Source of the DNA: CAZPBO01 sp964584815
GTDB taxonomy: Bacteria > Planctomycetota > SKW154
Assembly (NCBI GenBank): GCA_964584815.1
Contig: CAZPBO010000033.1
Coordinates: 1-26,059 of the forward strand
Direction: 5' to 3'
Length of the DNA: 26,059 nt
Positions 1 to 7,087 of this stretch are shown here, one piece after another. The position numbers and the translations under genes are program-made. Under the pieces are notes generated by a model. That model saw only the letters and a list, made by a program, of their open reading frames with translations. It had not been told where the DNA came from and searched no databases. Position 1 is the first letter of the stretch. The number at the start of each line of letters is the position of its first letter.

Positions 1-1
1 G

Positions 2-883
2 TATTATACATCCAGCGCGATTGACTTGAGTGCAAAGTGTAACTTTCGTGTTACGGGCTTTGGTTTTGCAAAAGGCACCGATTATGACCCCACCATCATC
101 TACACCGACCAAAACATAAAAGTTTTTGACTTCGGCTCCAACGGCGGCTGGGACAATGTTGTTGTAGAAAACTTAAGAATTGAGCAGCGGGGCGGTGAAC
201 AGGGCTATGGTATTTACTGTTCGCAGTGGAATGCTGGCAAACAACTTTTCCTTGACCGAGTCTATGTCTACGATTTTACCTATGGTATTCTTTATCAAGG
301 TGGTAGTAGAATCCACATAAGTCGTTGCATCGCTGATAATTGCAGCACGGGAATTTATGCTCGGGCAACAGAAGAGTGGTCATATGTTGAACGGTGCTTT
401 GCCAGAAACAACTACATTGGGATATACATTGCGGGTAGTCGTGGCTTACAGGTCCTCAACTGTGATTCCAATGGCAACTCATACAACTATCTTTACGCGA
501 ATATCAGTGGAACGACTTATCCGATTTTCAAGCACTGCCATTCTCGGGATGCAGGTAGTGCGCACATCAGGCTTGAAACTTCTTATGACCCGTCATCTTA
601 TCCTGTCTTTCTCACACTTGACGGGTTTTATGTTATCGGCAACGGCGGAGAGGATGTGATTCGCTTCACAGGTAGTTACTCTGCTACTCCAATTATCATC
701 CGCAACTTTACAATCAAGGGCGACTTTGCATACTTTATGCAGAACCAAGCCACAAACAAACCCGCTATCATCTCTTCATTTATTAGTAATGATGCAAGGG
801 ATGCGACTTTCTCTTCAGGCGTCTTTGACGACACAAGTTACTATACCTTTGAGGAAATCGGGCACAATGTTGGGCTGTTGTAG
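2..883 (+). CDS. Right-handed beta-helix tail-spike-like protein, 5'-truncated
   Basis: The frame is open to the window edge, so the true start lies upstream; a TTG at 26 is only an internal possibility. The visible part is about 293 residues ending EIGHNVGLL. It is rich in short repeating strands with Gly, Asn, Tyr and Ile, such as GIYCSQ, GILYQGG, GIYARA and GIYIAG, spaced about 20-25 residues apart, which is the signature of a pectate-lyase-like right-handed parallel beta-helix. No catalytic residues can be assigned. Such folds serve as phage tail spikes that bind or cleave surface glycans, and also occur in secreted polysaccharide lyases. The tail-fibre-like gene and holin-like gene downstream favour a phage tail spike or receptor-binding protein. 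The fold call is fairly firm and the phage role is inferred. Confidence 0.7.
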   Translation, partial: YYTSSAIDLSAKCNFRVTGFGFAKGTDYDPTIIYTDQNIKVFDFGSNGGWDNVVVENLRIEQRGGEQGYGIYCSQWNAGKQLFLDRVYVYDFTYGILYQGGSRIHISRCIADNCSTGIYARATEEWSYVERCFARNNYIGIYIAGSRGLQVLNCDSNGNSYNYLYANISGTTYPIFKHCHSRDAGSAHIRLETSYDPSSYPVFLTLDGFYVIGNGGEDVIRFTGSYSATPIIIRNFTIKGDFAYFMQNQATNKPAIISSFISNDARDATFSSGVFDDTSYYTFEEIGHNVGLL

Positions 884-893
884 GAGAGACATT

Positions 894-1088
894 ATGCGAG
901 TGAAAGTTGAGAAAGAAGAAAGAGTTGAGCGGATTGCGATAGACCTTACAGCGGGGCGTGTTCGGCTTGAAGGTGTTAAGCCCGAGCCGCTTCTTGATGT
1001 GCCGCTTGATGAGACTCTGCTTGAGGCGCTGAAGAAGTGGCTCACCGCGCAAGAGGGAGTGAGGGAGTTGCGCGATGAGCAAGCATAG
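894..1088 (+). CDS. Small hypothetical protein of phage-like module
   Basis: This 64-residue protein starts at an ATG preceded by AGGAG (882-886), which overlaps the stop of the spike gene. It is highly charged (N-terminal MRVKVEKEERVERIAIDL, C-terminal acidic/basic helix) with an LDVPLDETLLEALKKWL segment likely to be helical. No family is recognised. Its 3' end overlaps the next start by 14 bases, so it appears translationally linked to the two tail genes. Genes of this size between tail-fibre genes are often fibre-assembly or connector proteins, but nothing in the sequence shows that here. Confidence 0.6.
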   Translation: MRVKVEKEERVERIAIDLTAGRVRLEGVKPEPLLDVPLDETLLEALKKWLTAQEGVRELRDEQA

Positions 1089-2274
1089 TGGATTTGAGTT
1101 AGTTGGCGACATAATCCCTGATGCAGACAACACACGCGACTTGGGTTCTTCAGCCAAGCGGTTCGCAGAGATATATATTGTAGATGGCTACATTGAAACC
1201 TTCAAAGGCGACACATATATCTTTGAGTCGGCGACAGATTGGTATCCGCTTGTCATACTGAAGAACACAAACTCCTCATCCTGGTGCCAAGGGCAAATCC
1301 GCTGGATACGGAATGATGGGGCTGGTGAAGAGAGGCTTTACACCATTCGGTCTTACGCCAATGATGTATACAACATTCTTGAATTCTATGACGAAAGAGC
1401 AGCGGAGATAGTTGCCAGGCTGCGTAGTTCTTACATTGACTTCTATCGCCCGCTCCACACTGATACTATATCTGAACACACCTCCGATGCGGGGGTGACG
1501 GTTGATGGCGTGCTGCTGAAAGATGGATGTGTTGATGGAGTAGATGTCAGCGCACACGCATCACGGCACGAGCACGGCGGAGCGGATGAGATAAATGTCA
1601 ACGACTTGGAAGGACTGCTTGCTGGTCCACAGAAGTTTAAGGCGGAAGACACATCGTCTGGGTCTACATATATTTGCCGCAATCTGAAAGCATCTGATGG
1701 TGCTGTGGCAGACTGCTATGGGGATACTGTCACCATAAAAGCCGCAGAAGGCTTGCGGAATTTCATTGTGCCGCTTTATGGTATGACGCCCCAGTTCACT
1801 GAGGAAGGTCGCAATGTTTACGACCCATATCGTGCCGCATTTCAGTTTCGCCCTCCCTTTGACTGCAAATGGGCAGGACTGCGACTACCCCTACGATATG
1901 TCGGCTCCCCTCCTCAACTCAACTTCAACCTCTATCGCTGGGACGGTTCATCGTGGGTGCTTGTAGACACGATGGCTATCACAACCTCTGATTGTGGCTC
2001 AAACGCCTCGGCAGGATACCCTACTTTTGTGGTCAAACTGATTGACCTCGCCAGTAGAGAAAAACTGAACGCGGATGACCTTTATGAAGTGCGTATCGCC
2101 AGCACAGGAGACGGTAGCAATTACTGGCGGCTGTATTATGATGCGGTAAGTTACCGTGACTGGAAGGGCAGGGACTGTATTGGGCTTAAACTTTCAAATG
2201 ATAGTGGCGCGAACTGGACAGATTATGAAGGTGATGAGTTATCAGTTCAGGTGCTTGTAAGTCCAGATGTTTAA
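1075..2274 (+). CDS. Phage tail-fibre-like protein
   Basis: The protein has 399 residues; its ATG is preceded by GAGGGAG seven bases upstream. The N-terminus carries a PDADNTRDLGSSAKRFAEIYI segment, a repeat-like motif seen again and again in phage tail fibres and collagen-like fibre tips. Around residues 140-185 come a SDAGVTVDGVLLKDG stretch and then ASRHEHGGADEI, also recurrent in tail-fibre and virion surface proteins of environmental phages. The C-terminal 160 residues contain FNLYRWDGSSWVLVDT and many aromatic strands, consistent with a beta-sandwich, possibly carbohydrate-binding, tip. The protein probably forms the adhesive fibre next to the upstream spike. Exact family is uncertain and no enzymatic motif is visible. 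Confidence 0.7.
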   Translation: MSKHSGFELVGDIIPDADNTRDLGSSAKRFAEIYIVDGYIETFKGDTYIFESATDWYPLVILKNTNSSSWCQGQIRWIRNDGAGEERLYTIRSYANDVYNILEFYDERAAEIVARLRSSYIDFYRPLHTDTISEHTSDAGVTVDGVLLKDGCVDGVDVSAHASRHEHGGADEINVNDLEGLLAGPQKFKAEDTSSGSTYICRNLKASDGAVADCYGDTVTIKAAEGLRNFIVPLYGMTPQFTEEGRNVYDPYRAAFQFRPPFDCKWAGLRLPLRYVGSPPQLNFNLYRWDGSSWVLVDTMAITTSDCGSNASAGYPTFVVKLIDLASREKLNADDLYEVRIASTGDGSNYWRLYYDAVSYRDWKGRDCIGLKLSNDSGANWTDYEGDELSVQVLVSPDV

Positions 2275-2285
2275 GGAGATAAGAG

Positions 2286-2528
2286 ATGGGCGGGGACGAA
2301 CTGCTGAAAGAGGTGCTGGGACGATTATCGGCGGTTGAAGCCCGAATAGAAGGGTTGGAACGCGCTCTGAAGGACACTCTTAAACGGCTTGAAACACAGA
2401 ACGGTCGTTTGTGGCAATTGTCTCAGTGCGAAGGGCGCTTAAGCGGACGCATAAGCGTGCTGCTGCTCATCATCGGCGCGACAATCTCCGCTGTAGTCGG
2501 TGCCCTCGCAAGACTCATACTACAATAG
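2286..2528 (+). CDS. XhlA/holin-like coiled-coil membrane protein
   Basis: An 80-residue protein with a strong AAGGAG ribosome site just before the ATG, 11 bases after the tail-fibre stop. Residues 1-50 form an amphipathic coiled coil with heptads (VLGRLSAVEARIEGLERAL). Residues 56-79 form one hydrophobic segment (ISVLLLIIGATISAVVGALA). Coiled coil plus one C-terminal membrane helix is the layout of XhlA-type haemolysin/holin-associated proteins of phages, and the position after tail genes and before a spanin-like lipoprotein fits a lysis cassette. The function is by analogy only; no endolysin gene is visible here. Confidence 0.6.
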   Translation: MGGDELLKEVLGRLSAVEARIEGLERALKDTLKRLETQNGRLWQLSQCEGRLSGRISVLLLIIGATISAVVGALARLILQ

Positions 2529-2539
2529 GAGGAGAAACG

Positions 2540-3061
2540 ATGCGCATGCTTGTTATACTGCTGCTTGCAGGTTGCGCCACCAGCGGGATGCGCAACGGCG
2601 TCGCACAAGCCCTGTATGAAATCCAGAAAGCGCGGTCAACCGATGAGAAGCCACAACAGAACCTGCGTCTTCAACGCGCAACGACGATTCTCCACAGTTG
2701 GCAACGCGCTTACGGTCCCCCTACCCGTAGAATCAACGACACATCCTTCTACCCCGTCTTGGAAGAGATGGAAAATGAAGAAGCGTGGTTCTCACGCCTA
2801 CGGGAAGGCGCGACAAACATATTAGGTGGAAGTTGGTTTGACAGGTTGCTTGCGGTTTTGAGTGCTGTTTTGGGTGCGGGTGGACTGAAACTGTGGCTAA
2901 CGAACAGGCGCCATCGCCGCGAAAAGCAGGTGCTTATTGAAGAGATAGAACATCAGGGAGACAAAAACCTGAAGGAGCGGATAGCACGCCGCATCGCCGC
3001 CTCCACCTCCTTCGGACGCGAAGTACAAAATACCACCAATGGGATCCGAGGCAGTGAATGA
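2540..3061 (+). CDS. Phage lipoprotein with internal TM segment (u-spanin-like candidate)
   Basis: The start at 2540 is chosen because AGGAGGAG lies directly upstream and the N-terminus then reads as a short lipoprotein signal, MRMLVILLLAGC, with the lipobox cysteine at residue 12. The protein has 173 residues. Residues 13-95 are polar and helical, about 99-121 form one membrane segment (FDRLLAVLSAVLGAGGLKLWL), followed by a basic stop-transfer stretch NRRHRR and a roughly 50-residue charged tail. A lipid-anchored N-terminus plus a later membrane helix is the plan of unimolecular spanins, which bridge outer and inner membranes in phage lysis. The gene follows a holin-like gene, which supports that idea. 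The cytoplasmic tail is longer than in typical u-spanins. Its TGA overlaps the ATG of the PIN remnant (ATGA). Confidence 0.6.
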   Translation: MRMLVILLLAGCATSGMRNGVAQALYEIQKARSTDEKPQQNLRLQRATTILHSWQRAYGPPTRRINDTSFYPVLEEMENEEAWFSRLREGATNILGGSWFDRLLAVLSAVLGAGGLKLWLTNRRHRREKQVLIEEIEHQGDKNLKERIARRIAASTSFGREVQNTTNGIRGSE

Positions 3062-3169
3062 AAAAGTATGTCGTAGATACGCACGCCCTTATTCTTGCAA
3101 AGGATGGCTGCAGTCATCACCAAAGACCAAAATATCAGCGGGGTGGGTCTGGTAAAGACAATCTGGTAG
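3058..3169 (+). pseudogene. Collapsed PIN-domain (VapC-type) toxin remnant
   Basis: From the ATG at 3058 the frame reads MKKYVVDTHALI, the canonical start of a PIN-domain ribonuclease, including the first catalytic Asp (D7). It then turns into nonsense and stops at 3199-3201. In a second frame, 3104-3169 reads AAVITKDQNIS followed by GLVKTIW and a stop, which is the usual C-terminal end of the same family (the TKD segment and GLVKTIW tail). About 100 codons that normally lie between the two pieces are missing and the frame differs across the junction (roughly 3090-3106). This is best explained as an internally deleted, frameshifted toxin gene. The central acidic residues are gone, so no activity is expected. 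No intact antitoxin gene is seen upstream. Confidence 0.65.
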
Positions 3170-4037
3170 CCCCAACACAGCGGGGATGGCAACGGTTGTA
3201 AACCTCCATTAGGCGTGAAAGTGAAATGTGGGTGTAAATCTGCGTTGTTGTCACTTTGGCGTGTCCGAGCAACTCCTGCACGAAGCGCAAGTCCATTCCG
3301 GCGTCCAGAAGATGCGTGGCGAAGGAATGACGCAGGGTGTGGGGGTGAACTCTCCTGCCCAGAACGCTTTGGGCGTAGTCAGCCACCAGACGGCGCAGAT
3401 AGCGGTCGCTCAACGGCTCTCCATAGCGGTTGACAAAGAGCGTATCGGTTTTTCGGATACGGGATTCTGCGGATTGGAGATACCGCTTTATGGCTTTTGC
3501 GGCATAACTGCCGAGTGGCACGACGCGCTCCTTGCCGCCTTTGCCGCGCACACGCAAAAAGCCTGTCTCAAGGTCAACATCGGGAATGCGTAGTGAGAGG
3601 ATTTCTGAAGCGCGTAGACCGCAGGAGTAGAGAGTTTCAAGGATAGCGGCGTCGCGGCGCCAGAACGGTCGCTTCAACTCGGCGGGCGCTTCAACCAATT
3701 TGCGCGCTTCATCAACGCTCAAAACATCTGGCAGGTCGCGTCCTGTTTTGGGGCGAGTGGCAAACCGCGCGGGATTCTCCTCAATTTTCCCTTCGCGTAT
3801 GAGGAAGTCATAGAAGGAGCGTATAGCGGAGAGACGGCGGGAGACGGAGCGTTTTGAAACACCGCGTTTGATGAGGGAAGCAAGAAACGCGCGGACATCA
3901 AGCGGGGTGGCGGTGGTGGGGCAGCATTTAAGCCAGTTAAGGAACTGTGTTATATCGGTTCTGTAGGCGCGCAAGGTGTGGGGGCTTGCCCGTCTCTGCC
4001 GTTGCAGATAAGAAAGAAACTCCTCCAACTCGTTCAC
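3135..4037 (-). CDS. xerC: Tyrosine recombinase XerC/XerD family
   Basis: This 300-residue site-specific recombinase, of the type that resolves chromosome dimers at dif, has an N-terminal SAM-like core-binding domain (about 1-90, with LRAYRTDITQFLNWL) and a C-terminal catalytic domain. The full catalytic set is visible: R142 (GLRASE), K166, H233-x-x-R236 (HTLRH), H259 (LLGHAKV) and nucleophile Y268 (QIYTH). Start is GTG with GGAGG ten bases upstream, overlapping the previous stop by four bases (GTGA). Xer proteins usually end shortly after the HPR that falls here at residues 284-286; this one continues for about 14 residues into sequence antisense to the PIN remnant, suggesting its 3' end was altered. 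Whether it is XerC or XerD cannot be settled. Its gene order suggests a chromosomal recombinase rather than a phage integrase. Confidence 0.9.
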   Translation of the reverse strand: MNELEEFLSYLQRQRRASPHTLRAYRTDITQFLNWLKCCPTTATPLDVRAFLASLIKRGVSKRSVSRRLSAIRSFYDFLIREGKIEENPARFATRPKTGRDLPDVLSVDEARKLVEAPAELKRPFWRRDAAILETLYSCGLRASEILSLRIPDVDLETGFLRVRGKGGKERVVPLGSYAAKAIKRYLQSAESRIRKTDTLFVNRYGEPLSDRYLRRLVADYAQSVLGRRVHPHTLRHSFATHLLDAGMDLRFVQELLGHAKVTTTQIYTHISLSRLMEVYNRCHPRCVGATRLSLPDPPR

Positions 4038-4240
4038 AAAGCGACCTCCTCCACTTCGCTTATGTCAACGCGGTTGAAGAGTTCGGTGATGATGGTCTCC
4101 ACATCAGCGGATGTGATGTTGTAAAGTCGGCTTTCTGCAAAATTGATGAGTGCCTGACACAGCAGGGCGACATCGCCTGCAGGGTAGGCGATGTAGTAGG
4201 TTTGCTCGCCCTTGCGGACAACGAGGATGTGTCGCCTCAC
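4034..4240 (-). CDS. Conserved-looking hypothetical protein coupled to xerC
   Basis: A GTG at 4240 is preferred because GGAGGG lies six bases upstream; an in-frame GTG at 4282 would add 14 basic residues but has no ribosome site. The 68-residue product begins MRRHILVVRKGEQTYYIAYP, followed by an acidic, helix-rich C-terminal half (QALINFAESRLYNI, VETIITELFNRV). It has no signal peptide or membrane segment. No family is recognised. The stop overlaps the xerC start (GTGA), so translation of the two is probably coupled, and the asparaginase-like gene ends about 50 bases upstream. A small cytosolic alpha/beta protein is all that can be said. Confidence 0.6.
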   Translation of the reverse strand: MRRHILVVRKGEQTYYIAYPAGDVALLCQALINFAESRLYNITSADVETIITELFNRVDISEVEEVAL

Positions 4241-4294
4241 GCTCTGCCCTCCAAATCTGCCACGCGCTCTTTTATTCGGCACGATTTGGGGGCG

Positions 4295-5284
4295 CTATGT
4301 TTCAACAGTTGCCTCGCCGACGACTTCCCCGCGTGCGTTGAGCAAACCTATCCGCAAAAGCCACTGCAGTTGGCGGCGCTCCTTTGAGGAGAGAATATCA
4401 AGGCTACACATTACGGCAACCGCCGCCATATCTGCCAACTGATAACGCCGCTCCCTGCCCATCGTCGGCACATCAACGCTGCCGCTCACAGTCTTGACCG
4501 CAAACGCAACTCCTGTCTCCGTATCAACTCCGCAGCGCAGTCCCGCTCCACCTGTCTTCATTATGACCCTACCGCCTGTTATCTGAAGCAGCAGGGTAGG
4601 GGTGGCGCCTTCATACGCGAAATGAACAGGATTTGAGCGAATCGCGTTGCGCAGGGTCGTCAATTCGTCGGAGAGGATACGGGGATGCGCCAGTTGCGCG
4701 TACGCTTTTGCCATAGCCCAAAGCGGCAGCACAAACTCCACCACCCCGCAACCGTCTGTGGCGTATCCCACGCGCCGTGAGCCTGTGATACGCTTTATCA
4801 CCTCCTTGCAACGCATCTGACAGGGATGGTCGGCTGAAATGTAGGTTTTTGTATCCCAGCCCATATGGACACAGGCAAGAAGCATGAGTGCGTGTTTACC
4901 CGAGCAGTTGTGTCGCGCAGGGGTTGGGGAGATGTTTTGCTGAAGCAGTCTGCGGCGGATGGAGTGGTCAAGTGGTGGATGCGTGCCGCAGAGGAGGTCG
5001 TCTTCTGCGAGTCCTGCGCGGGCAAGCATCTTCTTGACGGTGGCAGTATGGACATCGGAGCCGCCGTGGGATGCGCAGGCTATTGCGAGTTCATCTGACT
5101 CAAGAGAAAAATGCTGAAGGAGGTTTGTAGAAAGCATAGCGGCAGCCTGAAAGGGCTTGGCGCAGGAACGAAAGTGGTGGACGGTGCGCACACCACATCC
5201 CTCCACCACACCATCTCTCCAGACAGCCCACTTCACCGGATGAACCGACTCAATAAACTGTCCACGCCGAACAACAACCCGCAT
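4295..5284 (-). CDS. Asparaginase II-family protein
   Basis: 329 residues, starting at an ATG with AAGGAG ten bases upstream. It matches the asparaginase II family (Pfam PF06089), whose founding member is the Rhizobium L-asparaginase, unrelated to the classical EcAI/EcAII fold. Family landmarks are RSCAKPFQ at 39-46, ACASHGGSDVH near 70-79, CGTHPP near 99-104 and HNCSGKHALM near 125-134, where Cys, Ser and Lys residues form the proposed active site. The expected reaction is L-asparagine to aspartate and ammonia, probably in the cytosol since there is no signal peptide. Many distant members are of unproven specificity. It leads a three-gene unit with the small unknown protein and xerC, with no obvious shared pathway. 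A palindrome and a weak promoter lie upstream. Confidence 0.85.
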   Translation of the reverse strand: MRVVVRRGQFIESVHPVKWAVWRDGVVEGCGVRTVHHFRSCAKPFQAAAMLSTNLLQHFSLESDELAIACASHGGSDVHTATVKKMLARAGLAEDDLLCGTHPPLDHSIRRRLLQQNISPTPARHNCSGKHALMLLACVHMGWDTKTYISADHPCQMRCKEVIKRITGSRRVGYATDGCGVVEFVLPLWAMAKAYAQLAHPRILSDELTTLRNAIRSNPVHFAYEGATPTLLLQITGGRVIMKTGGAGLRCGVDTETGVAFAVKTVSGSVDVPTMGRERRYQLADMAAVAVMCSLDILSSKERRQLQWLLRIGLLNARGEVVGEATVET

Positions 5285-5308
5285 CTGCCAACACTCCTTA
5301 ATGGCTCA

Positions 5309-5339
5309 TAGATAAAAGCGGAGACTGCGTGGATTGCAA
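5309..5339 (-). promoter_or_regulatory. Weak candidate promoter for asparaginase-like operon
   Basis: Reading the minus strand, TTGCAA (5334-5339) is followed after 19 bases by TATCTA (5309-5314). The predicted transcript would start near 5302 and give a leader of about 20 bases, like other genes in the window. Both boxes and the long spacer are imperfect, so this is only a candidate. Confidence 0.25.
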
Positions 5340-5345
5340 AGGAAA

Positions 5346-5366
5346 TTTTGCATTGTGAATGCAAAA
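5346..5366. repeat. Perfect 9-bp palindrome, possible operator
   Basis: TTTTGCATT and its exact reverse complement AATGCAAAA are separated by GTG. A further ATTGCAAA copy lies at 5333-5340. The elements sit in the gap between the nuclease stop (5399) and the asparaginase-family start (5284), just upstream of the candidate -35 box. The AT-rich stem without a strong following U-tract argues against a terminator, and dyad symmetry of this size is typical of a dimeric regulator site. The regulator is unknown. Confidence 0.4.
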
Positions 5367-5398
5367 CGGTATAGTGCACAGTTTGCTTTTTTCAGAGC

Positions 5399-7087
5399 CT
5401 ACTTGCCGCATAGATGACGGAAGGCGCACCTTCTGCCGGTGGTGCAGGGAGGCTCTGGCGGCGGCTCAAAGTGCTCATCCTCAAGGATGTGGCGCCCCAA
5501 CTCCGCCGCCGACATCAGCGCACCTTCCAAACGCTCCTCTATCCTATGCCACGGCAGAAAAACGCGCTCTATCCGACCGCTATTCTTAAAATCAAGAAAT
5601 ATGTATACAAACCCCACAACAGGACACAACCCTTCACGCCGCAACGCCTCCACATAAAGCGGCACCTGATAATCCTTCTCACCACCATCCTTCCAGTGGC
5701 GCGAAAAGAGCCCCAGCAACGCCTTCTCTTTCTTCTTCCCACGCCTTTTGTAATCCACAATCACAAAACCATCATCTGTTGTATCTATGCGGTCAACCTT
5801 GCAGACAAACGGCACCCCGTTTAATGTGAGTTTAAACTTCCTCTCGCAGGCATAAACGCGGGCGTCTTCTGCCAGACCGCTTGCGAGGTAACGCCGATAT
5901 AAGCCAACAGCGTCCTGAATGATGAGTCTGCGCTCAAGCGGGGTTATATCCTTGTCCGCCAAGAAGGTTTTGGCTGCCTCTTCTGCGTCGCGCAACTCAC
6001 CTTTGTGGTGCAACTCAAGGATGCGATGTATGGCGCTGCCAAGAAGCATCCCCGCACTTTCAGGCTCCGGCACACCCAGCCGTTTGAAAAGGAATTTTCG
6101 CGGGCATTCAAGGTAGTCCTCAAGCGCCGACGGCGAAAGATGCGGTATCTTAAGCCTGACCCGCGCCCGCTTCAACCCCGCCCCTAACCCAGACTCTCCT
6201 TCCGCCACCACTATCTCTTCTTCGCCACCACATCGCCACTCATACGCCACATCCGCAAAAACAGGTCTGCCTCTTTGCTCGGCGTAACGGAAAAGATACA
6301 ACCGCCCCTGCGCAACAAGTCCGCCAACCCTGATTGAAAACTCCCCTTTCCCTTCACCCTCCACCAGACCGCAAACCGCCACATCGGAAAACGGCAGGAG
6401 AGGCGCGTCGTCAGCAGGGCAAACAAAAGGCTCTTTCGGACTCCAGTCCACAACCTGCTGTGCCTCAACAAGAAGCGCCCACTGGCGCCACCGCCCCTCA
6501 AGTCCAAAACGCCTAATCAACGAAGCACACCCCTGCTGTCCTTCAATGCGCACAGCACGGCTTTTGGGGAAGTCTCTTCCACCCATCGCCAGAAAGAGAA
6601 ACGAATCGGCGTTTGCTGATGTAAGCGCCGCCGCCACACCAAGCCTCTCAACCTGCCGCGCCTGGTCAGCCAAATTCGCCGCGCATCTGCAACGCACCTC
6701 TCCCGCAAACTGCTCCGCAGCAGAAACTTCCACCACAACACAACCTGCCTTTGCCGCAGCATCCCTGTCCCATCTCAACCACCTCGGAACCACAACGCAG
6801 AACGGTCCATATCGCGCCAACACATCCGCCGGCAAACGCAGCGGCAGGTCGTAACACCCTCTTTCGGCAAGATATTGCTGATAATCGCTGTGATTTATAC
6901 CCTCCGCCAGCATAAGTGCGCAGCGTTCAAACACACCAACAAACTCTACGCCCGCTTTTCTTAAAAGGTCGCCTATCCACACCGCCCCTTTTATCAAACC
7001 CTTATCCTGCAGACGCACGACAAGCGGCGGCAAGGCGCTTCTGCGCACCGCCTCTTTCGCGTCCTTAAGTGTGCGCACAACAACCAT
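5399..7087 (-). CDS. RecB/AddB-like PD-(D/E)XK nuclease with Fe-S cysteines, no helicase motor
   Basis: 562 residues; ATG overlaps the stop of the MATE gene (TAATG) with AAGGAG about nine bases upstream. The C-terminal 250 residues are a RecB-family nuclease: SPSALEDYLECPRKF carries the first Fe-S cysteine, VDRID and IVDYKRR are the metal-binding Asp and the D-x-K core, QVPLY is the following QxxxY motif, and CTTGRRCAFRHLC supplies the other three cysteines of an AddB/Cas4-type [4Fe-4S] cluster. The N-terminal 300 residues contain no Walker A or DEAD-like motif. A stretch around FLFLAMGGRDFP resembles the late helicase-domain region of AddB, so the protein may be an AddB shortened at its N-terminus. 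Expected activity is DNA end processing; partners are unknown, as no AddA/RecBCD gene is in view. Confidence 0.8.
   Translation of the reverse strand: MVVVRTLKDAKEAVRRSALPPLVVRLQDKGLIKGAVWIGDLLRKAGVEFVGVFERCALMLAEGINHSDYQQYLAERGCYDLPLRLPADVLARYGPFCVVVPRWLRWDRDAAAKAGCVVVEVSAAEQFAGEVRCRCAANLADQARQVERLGVAAALTSANADSFLFLAMGGRDFPKSRAVRIEGQQGCASLIRRFGLEGRWRQWALLVEAQQVVDWSPKEPFVCPADDAPLLPFSDVAVCGLVEGEGKGEFSIRVGGLVAQGRLYLFRYAEQRGRPVFADVAYEWRCGGEEEIVVAEGESGLGAGLKRARVRLKIPHLSPSALEDYLECPRKFLFKRLGVPEPESAGMLLGSAIHRILELHHKGELRDAEEAAKTFLADKDITPLERRLIIQDAVGLYRRYLASGLAEDARVYACERKFKLTLNGVPFVCKVDRIDTTDDGFVIVDYKRRGKKKEKALLGLFSRHWKDGGEKDYQVPLYVEALRREGLCPVVGFVYIFLDFKNSGRIERVFLPWHRIEERLEGALMSAAELGRHILEDEHFEPPPEPPCTTGRRCAFRHLCGK

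Noticed and set aside
3135..4037. Phage integrase for the Xer-like gene
   Set aside because: Length, the N-terminal core-binding pattern and close packing with chromosomal genes fit a XerC/D housekeeping recombinase; no attachment repeat was seen beside it.
3947..4387. Plus-strand open frame opposite the xerC start and unknown small gene
   Set aside because: It is antisense to xerC, whose catalytic residues are complete, and to the asparaginase-family 3' end; no ribosome site or domain.
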